From the NCBI GenBank assembly GCA_018714965.1, contig DVML01000017.1:1-57983 (forward strand): a stretch of 57,983 nt of DNA, given 5' to 3'. The stretch is from Fimihabitans intestinipullorum. Lineage in GTDB: Bacteria; Bacillota_I; Bacilli_A; RF39; UBA660. Below are positions 23,911 through 31,886 of this stretch, one piece after another. Every line of letters starts with the position of its first letter. Position 1 is the stretch's first letter. A program made the position numbers and the translations under genes. Under the pieces are notes generated by a model. The model saw only the letters and a list, made by a program, of their open reading frames with translations, made no database searches and was not told the origin of the DNA.

Positions 23911-26692
23911 GATGAGATCTAAATTTGAAAATGGAAAGAAAATACGTTTTGCAAGTACTTTGAAGAAGGTAGAGTTATATTCTTCTTGTTTACAATTATA
24001 TTTGAGAATAAGAAACGAAAAAGAATTTCGGAGTTATATGCAATCGTTTTGCTCTGATGATACGATTCAAATTATATTAGATCAAATACATAATCAATTA
24101 AGAACTTTTGCAACGATCGCAATTGTAGAAGAAGAAGTGGATCAAGTGAAAGCAGGCGTTGATCAAGGTTTAAAAAAAGAAGTTCATCAAAGAGAATCTA
24201 GTGTAACGATACGTTCGACGAGGAATCAAAAATTTGAACAAGTCCAACAAGAGATGAAACCGACCTATGAAAAAGTACAACTGTTATTATCGCCAAAAGA
24301 ACGAGAGTTCGCTCAAATTTATTTTCAATCAGAATCAAATAGTGATATGTTAGATGTGGTAACATCACAAATGGGAATACAAAAACAAAGCGCATATGTG
24401 TTGAAGGCCAACTTTTTAAAAAAATTAAAATTATATAAATCACAGTATGATGATGCGAGAGTAAATATCGAAATTGAAAGGAAAGAAGAAAGTCAGAATC
24501 AAGAACAATTTATAGAATTGGGAGAAGCACTAAGAGAAAATTACGTAGGGATGAAATCACTTTTGACATCTAAGGAAAGAGAATTTATAGATATTTATTT
24601 GGTGTCTGCATCAAATGAAGAATTGATGAAAAAGGTTCATGAGCAAATGAATCTTAGTTTACAAAGTGCTTATCGTATGAAGTATAAAATTTTGAAAGAA
24701 GTTAGAGAATGTAAAGAAAATTATGTGGCTTGGGTAGAAAAGAGAAGTGCAACGAATCCATGGAAAAAATTTCAAAAAAGGACAGGGGAATTTTATGAAA
24801 AGGGACGTCCGTATTTAACTGATCGAGAATTAGAACTCATTGATTTAATCCTGTCATCTGATACAAACGACGAGTTTGTACAGAAGTGTGTTGACAAGTA
24901 TCATGTAGCACCATCACAAATTTTGGATATGAAAAGAAACTTCCGAGTAGGAATGCATCAATTTCAAACCGATTATCAAGCATGGGTAAAAAAACAAAGT
25001 AATAAACAGAAAGCGAAAAAATCTCTTGCTTCCGAAAAATTTCTTTCTGTGAAGGAAGAGGTGCGGCCAACTTACGAAAAGATAAAGTCTATGTTTTCTA
25101 TAAAAAGGCAAAAGTTTGCAGAAATCTATTTTGCATCGACATCTATGGAAGAATTTTTAAACAATGTAGAACAACAATTAAATATCGCTCCACAGAGTGC
25201 TCGTGTCATGAAAAGTAAACTGTTAAAAGAACTAAGAGAATGTAGTGATAATTATGAAGAGTGGGTGGAAAAGAAAAATAAGGAGAAGCAGAAGATAAAA
25301 GCACCTCTGAAATCTCGCAATTCCGAATCCTTTTTTCAGACGCGCGAACAACTAAGACCTGTTTATGAGAAGATCAAAATGTTGTTATCACCAAGAGAAC
25401 GTGAATTTGCAGAGATCTATTTTGCTTCAAACACGTATGAAGAGTTGATAACCAAAACGGTAGAACAAATGCATATTGCACAACAGAGTATTTACGGAAT
25501 GAAAGCTCGCCTTTTAAAAGATTTAAAAGGATGTATGAATGACTATGATGCATGGGTGAAAAGAAGACAATTTCGTAGTAAGCGAGACATTCAAAAAGAT
25601 ACGGAAGATTTTGAGTCAGTAAAAACGAAAGTAGAGTGTGAAAATTTATATTATATCTATCAACCATATATTCCATTAGAATATCAAAAAGCGTATGAAA
25701 TGTGGTTGGAGAATAAGACAGAATCCGTGCCAGAAATGTGCCGTATTGTGATAGATTATGTACTCCGTTGTGATCGTGCAGTGGAAAGTAAAAAAGGACT
25801 TCCAAACTTTTCAAGAGTAGTAGAATTGCATAAAAAGGCGAGTATGCCTAAAAAAGATACGACGATGGATTTTTTACATTCGATTTCAAGAGAAGAAATT
25901 ATGGTTTTACTTTCACAGTTGCAATCGATACCAAATCTTCCTAAATATCAAAGATTGTACGAATTTTATGGTATTGATACCACGCGTCATTCTGTTGAAC
26001 AAATACATGAAAAATATCCTGAGTTATCTATCGTATCTATTAAAAATGAATTAAAGCAAACTGTTATTTCTATTCAAAAAAAGGCATCTAAGTCTCTTAA
26101 AGAAGATAAGATGTGGGTAAGGGAAAGACAAACGTTGCTTCCAAAATTTACATTTGCTAGTTTTGAATTAGGAAGACTAGAAGCAATATGTGTGAATTAT
26201 TATTATGGTTTTACAGTCGCCCCTATGACAATTTCTGAGATAGCAGAAAAGGTCCATTTCAAAGAGTGGAAAGTAGAAAAGTTCATCCAGAGCGCTAAGT
26301 TAATATTAAAACAATCTAAAGTAGCTAAGAATCCTGCAATCCTAGCATCTGTCGAAAAAATTTCTAATGTGAATGAGGACAACATATCACAATTGCAAGA
26401 TAAAGATTTCCGTGCATTGCGTTTAATGGTACAGCAAGCACTGACAACAGATGAAATGAAATTGAATTTTGTACAAGAGAAAATCTTAAATCTTTTCTTT
26501 GGATTTCCAAATAAACCGATTAAGAGTTCTCGAGAAATTGCTGAATTATGTGGATGTACAGAACAAGATGCACGTACCTATTTAATTGAAACGATAAGGT
26601 ATGTTTTAAATTATATATCAAAAGAAGATTTTGAAACGAAATTTGAAGGAAAAAAAGTTGTAAAGCAATTATCTAGTATTTTTAATAAGTAG
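23903..26692 (+). CDS. Large protein of tandem sigma-70 region-4-like repeats
   Basis: This protein is about 929 aa, with the start uncertain between GTG 23900, ATG 23903 and ATG 23912. After an N-terminal helical part (to about residue 105) it has five tandem modules of about 78-81 residues, each with a PTYEK-like helix, a LLSPKEREFAQIYF-like helix, a S.S..E.L..V..QM.I..QSAY.MK helix-turn-helix and a final LLK.L..C...Y..WV.K. These resemble sigma-70 region 4 (L...ERE....Y....E.....LGIS...V) but are reworked. The remaining 370 residues contain two further HTH-like blocks (MTISEIAEKVHFKEWKVEKFI and SSREIAELCGCTEQDARTYLIE). It has no region 2, so it cannot act as a full sigma factor. DNA or RNA polymerase binding is inferred. 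It is coupled to yaiI. Confidence 0.75.
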   Translation: MHKMRSKFENGKKIRFASTLKKVELYSSCLQLYLRIRNEKEFRSYMQSFCSDDTIQIILDQIHNQLRTFATIAIVEEEVDQVKAGVDQGLKKEVHQRESSVTIRSTRNQKFEQVQQEMKPTYEKVQLLLSPKEREFAQIYFQSESNSDMLDVVTSQMGIQKQSAYVLKANFLKKLKLYKSQYDDARVNIEIERKEESQNQEQFIELGEALRENYVGMKSLLTSKEREFIDIYLVSASNEELMKKVHEQMNLSLQSAYRMKYKILKEVRECKENYVAWVEKRSATNPWKKFQKRTGEFYEKGRPYLTDRELELIDLILSSDTNDEFVQKCVDKYHVAPSQILDMKRNFRVGMHQFQTDYQAWVKKQSNKQKAKKSLASEKFLSVKEEVRPTYEKIKSMFSIKRQKFAEIYFASTSMEEFLNNVEQQLNIAPQSARVMKSKLLKELRECSDNYEEWVEKKNKEKQKIKAPLKSRNSESFFQTREQLRPVYEKIKMLLSPREREFAEIYFASNTYEELITKTVEQMHIAQQSIYGMKARLLKDLKGCMNDYDAWVKRRQFRSKRDIQKDTEDFESVKTKVECENLYYIYQPYIPLEYQKAYEMWLENKTESVPEMCRIVIDYVLRCDRAVESKKGLPNFSRVVELHKKASMPKKDTTMDFLHSISREEIMVLLSQLQSIPNLPKYQRLYEFYGIDTTRHSVEQIHEKYPELSIVSIKNELKQTVISIQKKASKSLKEDKMWVRERQTLLPKFTFASFELGRLEAICVNYYYGFTVAPMTISEIAEKVHFKEWKVEKFIQSAKLILKQSKVAKNPAILASVEKISNVNEDNISQLQDKDFRALRLMVQQALTTDEMKLNFVQEKILNLFFGFPNKPIKSSREIAELCGCTEQDARTYLIETIRYVLNYISKEDFETKFEGKKVVKQLSSIFNK
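24230..25570 (+). repeat. Five protein-level tandem repeats (about 80 residues each)
   Basis: The modules cover approximately 24230-24460, 24506-24745, 24767-25000, 25037-25279 and 25331-25570. Modules 1, 4 and 5 are closest to one another. Module 3 is the most diverged: its LTDRELELIDLI helix and the YHVAPSQILDMKRNF helix are still recognisable. The DNA itself is not repetitive enough to be a simple repeat, so the duplications are old and under protein-level selection. Confidence 0.75.
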
Positions 26693-26696
26693 ATAG

Positions 26697-26719
26697 AAGA
26701 ACATTACGATGTTCTTTTT
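26697..26719 (+). terminator. Rho-independent terminator
   Basis: AAGAACAT pairs perfectly with ATGTTCTT around TACG, followed by TTTTC. It ends the yaiI-repeat-protein transcript. Confidence 0.9.
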
Positions 26720-26730
26720 CTATAGGGGTA

Positions 26731-26739
26731 TGATATAAT
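26731..26739 (+). promoter_or_regulatory. Extended -10 promoter of fhs (TGATATAAT)
   Basis: TGA-TATAAT lies 12 bases after the terminator tail. The expected -35 place falls in the terminator hairpin and has no TTGACA-like hexamer. The transcript would have a leader of only about 10 bases, carrying GAGGTG. Confidence 0.6.
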
Positions 26740-26756
26740 GAATTAGAGGTGATACG

Positions 26757-28400
26757 ATGAAAACAGATTTGGAAATCGCACAGGGACATACAATGTTACC
26801 TATTGTAGAAATTGGTAAAAAGTTAGGACTCGAAGAAAATATGTTAGAATGTTATGGAAAGTACAAGGCAAAGATTACAGGGACACCGAGAGAAAATCAC
26901 CAGGGGAAACTTATTCTTGTGACAAGTACCAATCCAACTCCATATGGCGAGGGAAAGACGACGATGGCAATCGGACTTTCCGATGCGCTTTGTAAATTGG
27001 GATGTCGTTCTCTGCCAGTACTAAGAGAACCATCTTTAGGACCTGTTTTCGGAATCAAAGGAGGTGCAACCGGTGGGGGATACGCTCAAGTAGTTCCGAT
27101 GGAAGATATCAATCTGCATTTTACTGGAGATATGCATGCACTAACATCCGCTAATAATCTTTTGTGTGCTGCAATCGATAATCATATATTTCAAGGAAAC
27201 GAACTTAAGATCGATAAAAATAGGATCATGGTATCGAGAGCAATGGATATGAACGATCGTGCATTGAGAAATATTACGGTAGGATCGAAGGAAGACAAAA
27301 GAGAGGATTCCTTTGTGATTACAGTTGCAAGTGAATTGATGGCTATTCTGTGTCTAGCAGAAAACTTAGAGGATTTAAAAGCACGAATTGCACGTATTTG
27401 TATTGGCTATAATTTAGAAGGGAAGCCACTTTACGTGAGAGATTTACACGTCGAAGGGGCGATGACGTTACTTTTAAAAGAAGCGATCAAACCTAATTTA
27501 GTACAGACGCTAGAAGGGAATCCTGCCATTTTACATGGAGGACCATTTGCCAATATCGCACACGGATGCAATTCACTGATTGCAACGAAAATGGGGCTAT
27601 CTTTAGCAGATTACGTAGTGACAGAAGCAGGATTTGGATCGGATCTCGGTGCGGAAAAGTTTTTGGATATCAAATGTAGATATGGAAATTTAAAACCATC
27701 TGTGATTGTTTTGAATACGACGATTCGTAGTTTAAAATATAATGGCGGAGCGACGAAAGATGCGTTAGAAGTAGAAGATTTAGATTTTTTGAAAAATGGT
27801 ATCGTCAATTTAAAAGCACATATCGAAAATATGAAGAAATATTTAAATCATGTTGTCGTATGTATCAATCAATTTGAGTGTGATACAGAAGAAGAATTAA
27901 AGTATGTATATACTTATTGTAAGAAGTTTGGAGTATCTTGTGCTTTTTCAAACGCGCATACAAAGGGAAGTGCTGGATCTTTAGAACTAGCTCAACTTGT
28001 TTTAGACACATGCAAAAAAGAGGATAATTTCCAATTGTTATATCAAGACGAAGCATCACTTACAGAAAAGATTGAAAAGGTGAGTCGTGAAATCTATAGG
28101 GCTGCTAGTATTCAGTATGAGGCAGGAGTCTTAGAAAAATTAAAACAATATGAAATGATGGGATATGGAGAGCTACCTGTATGTATTGCTAAGACACAGT
28201 ATTCTCTTTCTGATGATGCAACAAAACTAGGATTACCAGAAGGACATACGATGACGGTGCGCGATGTGAATTTGAATAGTGGAGCAGGATTTATCGTTGT
28301 TTTGATGGGAAATATTATGACGATGCCAGGGTTACCAAAACACCCAAATTACGAGAAAATCGATATCAAAAAAGACGGGACAATCGTCGGGTTATTTTAA
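26757..28400 (+). CDS. fhs: Formate--tetrahydrofolate ligase
   Basis: This 547-aa enzyme joins formate to tetrahydrofolate with ATP, giving 10-formyl-THF for purine synthesis and fMet. The nucleotide site TPYGEGKTT is at residues 61-69. Other family blocks present are LREPSLGPVFGIKGGATGGGYAQVVPMEDINLHFTGD, HANNLL-type SANNLLCAAIDNH, GPFANIAHGCNS, TEAGFGSDLGAEKF and PGLPKHP near the end. Length is close to the usual 556. It is a single-gene unit. Confidence 0.97.
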   Translation: MKTDLEIAQGHTMLPIVEIGKKLGLEENMLECYGKYKAKITGTPRENHQGKLILVTSTNPTPYGEGKTTMAIGLSDALCKLGCRSLPVLREPSLGPVFGIKGGATGGGYAQVVPMEDINLHFTGDMHALTSANNLLCAAIDNHIFQGNELKIDKNRIMVSRAMDMNDRALRNITVGSKEDKREDSFVITVASELMAILCLAENLEDLKARIARICIGYNLEGKPLYVRDLHVEGAMTLLLKEAIKPNLVQTLEGNPAILHGGPFANIAHGCNSLIATKMGLSLADYVVTEAGFGSDLGAEKFLDIKCRYGNLKPSVIVLNTTIRSLKYNGGATKDALEVEDLDFLKNGIVNLKAHIENMKKYLNHVVVCINQFECDTEEELKYVYTYCKKFGVSCAFSNAHTKGSAGSLELAQLVLDTCKKEDNFQLLYQDEASLTEKIEKVSREIYRAASIQYEAGVLEKLKQYEMMGYGELPVCIAKTQYSLSDDATKLGLPEGHTMTVRDVNLNSGAGFIVVLMGNIMTMPGLPKHPNYEKIDIKKDGTIVGLF

Positions 28401-28405
28401 AAAAG

Positions 28406-28428
28406 AAAGCAACCATTAGGTTGCTTTT
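28406..28428. terminator. Bidirectional terminator between fhs and the minus-strand gene
   Basis: AAAGCAACC pairs with GGTTGCTTT around ATTA. T tracts follow on the plus strand (TTTT), and on the minus strand the stem is followed by a TTCTTTTTT-type tract, so it serves both convergent genes. Confidence 0.85.
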
Positions 28429-28429
28429 A

Positions 28430-28966
28430 CTATATGATATAAAGTTGTTTTTGTAGAGGCTTTTTTTCGGCGTATTGTTTGAATTCTTGTAAAGATAATC
28501 CCGTAGGGATGGTATCAATTTCATATATTTTTGTATCTGTCGTCAAATCGAAATTGTATTGACGTTTTAATTTGGCAAAGCATCTTTCTTTATTTGGATA
28601 AATATATACACCTTTTCTTTGATGAGCGCTCGCGTGTTCGAAGTGGTAGACAAGATTATCCTTAAATATCAAGGTGAAACAATGAATACGGAAATCGGAA
28701 TCGGTTCCACCCTGTTTTTCAGAGACGAGTGCATAAAGTTTCGTTGGAAGATTATGATAAGTAAAGTACTCTCTTTGATATAACGATTGTTCGATACAGC
28801 TTCCCATATGATATGTTACAGCGTGTTCTAACGAAGAAGTACGATATAATTCATGAAAATTTTGCATCGTTTCTTCGTGACAAATATTATTTTCATCCCA
28901 CCAACCATAGGAAAATGTTTCATCCATCTCTTGTAAAAATTTTTTTAAAAATAGATATGTATCCAC
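28430..28966 (-). CDS. Hypothetical papain/transglutaminase-fold protein
   Basis: This 178-aa protein is the only clear minus-strand protein gene in the window. Start GTG 28966 is chosen because AAAGGAGG lies eight bases upstream; the longer frame would begin before that ribosome site. A candidate catalytic triad order is visible: Cys in GSCIEQSLYQREYF, His in RIHCFTLIF and Asp/Glu in YHFEHAS, the pattern of small transglutaminase-like/papain-fold proteins. It is cytoplasmic with no signal. A -10 (TATAAT, minus strand 28996-28991) lies just upstream. Substrate unknown. Confidence 0.7.
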   Translation of the reverse strand: MDTYLFLKKFLQEMDETFSYGWWDENNICHEETMQNFHELYRTSSLEHAVTYHMGSCIEQSLYQREYFTYHNLPTKLYALVSEKQGGTDSDFRIHCFTLIFKDNLVYHFEHASAHQRKGVYIYPNKERCFAKLKRQYNFDLTTDTKIYEIDTIPTGLSLQEFKQYAEKKPLQKQLYII

Positions 28967-29044
28967 AGTAACCCCTCCTTTAGGCTGTGTATTATAGCAC
29001 AAGAAGAGGAATATGTAAAATTGTGGTAAATATAATTATTTTGG

Positions 29045-29073
29045 TTGACACATGACACCCTGTCATATATAAT
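29045..29073 (+). promoter_or_regulatory. Promoter with TetR operator in the spacer
   Basis: TTGACA (29045-29050) and TATAAT (29068-29073) are separated by 17 bp, a consensus promoter. The spacer holds a perfect inverted repeat ATGACA-CCC-TGTCAT (29052-29066). CACATG and CATGTG extend the dyad further out on both sides. It is very likely the operator of the TetR repressor encoded next. Confidence 0.85.
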
Positions 29074-29109
29074 GTAACATGTGACTATTTTTCAGAAAGT
29101 AGGTGTCAG

Positions 29110-29733
29110 ATGCCAACAGAGACTTTTTTTAGATTGCCAAAAGAAAAACAAGATTGCATTTTAGCTTCAGCGATGAAAGAGTTTAGCCGTGTTCCTTTTC
29201 ACGAAGCTTCCATCAATCAAATTATTATGAATGCTGGAATTCCTCGAGGAAGTTTTTATATGTACTTTAAAGATAAGGAAGATTTATATAGCTATCTTTT
29301 AAAGACACATGAAAAGAAGTTGGAGGAAGGTTTTACGAAGGCATTACAAGAACATGATGGAGATTTAATCGATACGTATCTTGCATTATTTGAGACTGTG
29401 ATCCATAAGATAAGAACGGATAAAAATCGAGATTTTTTCCATCGCATGATCATGAATACAGATTTCAAAAACGATTCTTTTTTTAAAAAACACGAGTTAA
29501 AAAATGCGGTCTTATCGCAGATGTTCGAGCATGTCGATTTTACAAAATTAAAGTTGACGTCAAAGGAAGACCTATCTGAGATTGTCGATTTGATTCACAT
29601 GATGTTCATTCATAATTTAGTGGCAATTTTAAAGTTTGGGCTTACAAAGGAAGAAGCACTGGAAAAGTTTAAAAGGCAATTGAATTTTTTGAAAAATGGT
29701 TTCTATCAATCAAAGGGAGGAGAAATATGCTAA
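29110..29733 (+). CDS. TetR-family repressor of the ABC exporter operon
   Basis: This 207-aa protein has an N-terminal TetR helix-turn-helix (PKEKQDCILASAMKEFSRVPFHEASINQIIMNAGIPRGSFYMYFKDKEDLYSYLL), followed by an all-helical ligand domain. It is the first gene of an operon and overlaps the first ABC subunit by seven bases. The strong promoter ahead has an inverted repeat between -35 and -10, so autoregulation that also controls the exporter is expected. The inducer would be a drug or lipid exported by the transporter; it is not known. Confidence 0.93.
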   Translation: MPTETFFRLPKEKQDCILASAMKEFSRVPFHEASINQIIMNAGIPRGSFYMYFKDKEDLYSYLLKTHEKKLEEGFTKALQEHDGDLIDTYLALFETVIHKIRTDKNRDFFHRMIMNTDFKNDSFFKKHELKNAVLSQMFEHVDFTKLKLTSKEDLSEIVDLIHMMFIHNLVAILKFGLTKEEALEKFKRQLNFLKNGFYQSKGGEIC

Positions 29734-31886
29734 AAGTATTTAGATATTTGAAAAGTTCGATCCTTTCTATCTTAGCGATCATCTTACTTTTATTTTTGCA
29801 AGCTTGGTGCGATTTAACTTTACCTGAATATACTTCGAAGATCGTCAATGTCGGAGTACAGCAAAGTGGGATCGAGAATGCTGCAATTACAGAGATGGGA
29901 GAAAGTACTTATCAAAAAATAATGCTTTTCCTAGATGAAAAGGATCAAAAATACGTAGCAAAATCTTACGAAAAAGATGGTTCTTACAAAGACGAGACTA
30001 TTTACAAGCGAAAAGATGGAGTAGATCAAGAGAAATTAGGTGACATTCTTGCAGAACCGATGATGTTGATTTCTTACGCATCTGATCCTGAAGCAAGTAA
30101 GATGTTACAACTACCAGAAGGGGTAGATTTATTTCAAATGCTTTCTGTTATGCCAGAAGCACAAAAGAAAGAAATGATGAAAGAAATCGACAAGAAGATG
30201 GAAGAAATTCCAGAGACGATTGTCGATCAAGCTGCTGTAGCGTATAGTAAGACAGAACTTATTCGTATCGGTGTCGATACAGATCAAATGCAAACAAACT
30301 ATATCTTTATTACAGGTGCAAAGATGTTAGGACTTGCACTTATCATCATGTTGGATGGAATTTTAATCGTCTTTATTGGTTCACGTATGGCAGCTCGTCT
30401 TTCTAAGACACTTCGTGAAAAGGTATTCCATAAAGTACTAGACTTTTCAAAAACAGAGATGAAAGAGTTAAGTGCGTCTAGTTTGATTACGAGAACGACA
30501 AACGATATTCAACAGGTTCAGATGGTAATTGTATTCTTACTTCGTGTTGTATTCTATGCGCCGATCATTGCTGTTGGAGGACTGATCAAAGCGATGAATA
30601 CCAACGCAAGCATGACGTATATTATCGGAATTGCAGTTCTATCTATTTCTATTCTCGTTATCGTGATGTTTGGAATTGCAATGCCAAAGATGAAGAAAAT
30701 GCAAAAGATGGTAGATCGCTTGAATCAAGTAACGAGAGAAATTTTAACGGGTCTTCCGGTCGTACGTGCTTTTGCAAACGAGAAACACGAGGAAGAACGC
30801 TTCGATGGAGTTAACGATCGCTTGACGAGACTTACACGTTTTGTCGGACGTACGATGTCATTTATGATGCCAGCGATGATGTTTATCATGAATATGATTT
30901 GTTTACTTATCGTATGGAAGGGAGCAAATGGTGTCGATACAGGTACAATGCAAGTAGGAGATATCATGGCTTACATTCAATATACAATGCAAATTATCAT
31001 GGCATTCTTAATGATCTCTATGATGAGTATCATGTTGCCAAGAGCAAGTGTTAGTGCGAAACGTATTAACGAAGTGTTAGAACATGATATTGCAATTAAG
31101 GATCCAAAAGTAAAGAAAGCGTTCGATCCAAAGAAACGTGGAACGGTAGAATTTAAAAATGTATGTTTCCGTTATCCAGATGCAGATTACGATGTCCTTA
31201 CCGATATCAACTTTGTCGCAGAACCTGGAAAGACGACGGCATTTATCGGAAGTACCGGAAGTGGAAAATCGACTGTTGTCAACTTAATTCCGAGATTCTT
31301 CGATGTTTCGAAAGGAAGTATTTTGATCGATGGAGTTGATATTCGTGAAGTTGGCGTTCACGAGTTGCGCGATAAAATTGGATTTGTTCCACAAAAAGGG
31401 GTTTTATTCAGTGGGACGATCGAATCGAATATCAAATATGGCAACGATCATATTACTGACAAGATGATGAAGGAAAGTGCCCGCGTTGCGCAGGCGACAG
31501 AATTTATCGAAGCACAGGAAAAAGGATATCAAGCACCAATTAGCCAAGGTGGAACAAACGTCAGTGGTGGTCAAAAACAACGTCTTGCCATCGCTCGTGC
31601 ACTTGCCAAAGATCCAGATATCTTTGTCTTCGACGACAGTTTCTCAGCGCTTGATTTTAAGACGGATGCTAAATTGCGTGCGGAACTTGCTAAAATTACG
31701 AAGAAAAAGACTGTTTTAATCGTTGCTCAACGTATTAGTACGATCATGAATGCAGATGAGATCATCGTATTAAATGAAGGTGAAGTTGCAGGAAAAGGTA
31801 CACACCAAGAACTTATGAAGACGTGTGGCGTTTACCGCGAAATTGCATTATCACAATTAAGTAAGGAGGAGTTAGATTATGAATAA
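29727..31886 (+). CDS. Heterodimeric ABC exporter, subunit with degenerate catalytic site
   Basis: This 719-aa half transporter has six membrane helices fused to an ATPase. Between helices 1 and 2 there is an unusually large extracytoplasmic insertion of about 150 residues (about 45-195), charged and helical. The ATPase has Walker A GSTGSGKST, signature VSGGQKQR and Walker B FVFDDSFSALD, where Asp replaces the catalytic Glu. That is the mark of the non-canonical half in exporters like BmrCD, LmrCD and TM287/288. It pairs with the next subunit (eight-base overlap). Multidrug or lipid export is likely. Confidence 0.93.
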   Translation: MLKVFRYLKSSILSILAIILLLFLQAWCDLTLPEYTSKIVNVGVQQSGIENAAITEMGESTYQKIMLFLDEKDQKYVAKSYEKDGSYKDETIYKRKDGVDQEKLGDILAEPMMLISYASDPEASKMLQLPEGVDLFQMLSVMPEAQKKEMMKEIDKKMEEIPETIVDQAAVAYSKTELIRIGVDTDQMQTNYIFITGAKMLGLALIIMLDGILIVFIGSRMAARLSKTLREKVFHKVLDFSKTEMKELSASSLITRTTNDIQQVQMVIVFLLRVVFYAPIIAVGGLIKAMNTNASMTYIIGIAVLSISILVIVMFGIAMPKMKKMQKMVDRLNQVTREILTGLPVVRAFANEKHEEERFDGVNDRLTRLTRFVGRTMSFMMPAMMFIMNMICLLIVWKGANGVDTGTMQVGDIMAYIQYTMQIIMAFLMISMMSIMLPRASVSAKRINEVLEHDIAIKDPKVKKAFDPKKRGTVEFKNVCFRYPDADYDVLTDINFVAEPGKTTAFIGSTGSGKSTVVNLIPRFFDVSKGSILIDGVDIREVGVHELRDKIGFVPQKGVLFSGTIESNIKYGNDHITDKMMKESARVAQATEFIEAQEKGYQAPISQGGTNVSGGQKQRLAIARALAKDPDIFVFDDSFSALDFKTDAKLRAELAKITKKKTVLIVAQRISTIMNADEIIVLNEGEVAGKGTHQELMKTCGVYREIALSQLSKEELDYE

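Noticed and set aside
24230..25570. Possible CRISPR or DNA satellite repeat
   Set aside because: The repetition is at protein level with diverged DNA and units of about 240 bp; there are no short identical repeats with spacers.
25374..25814. 146-aa minus-strand frame inside the repeat protein
   Set aside because: It is opposite the repeat modules, whose sense protein is clearly under selection; no ribosome site is seen.
23903..26692. A complete alternative sigma factor
   Set aside because: No region 2 or promoter-melting motif is visible; only region-4-like helix-turn-helix modules are present.
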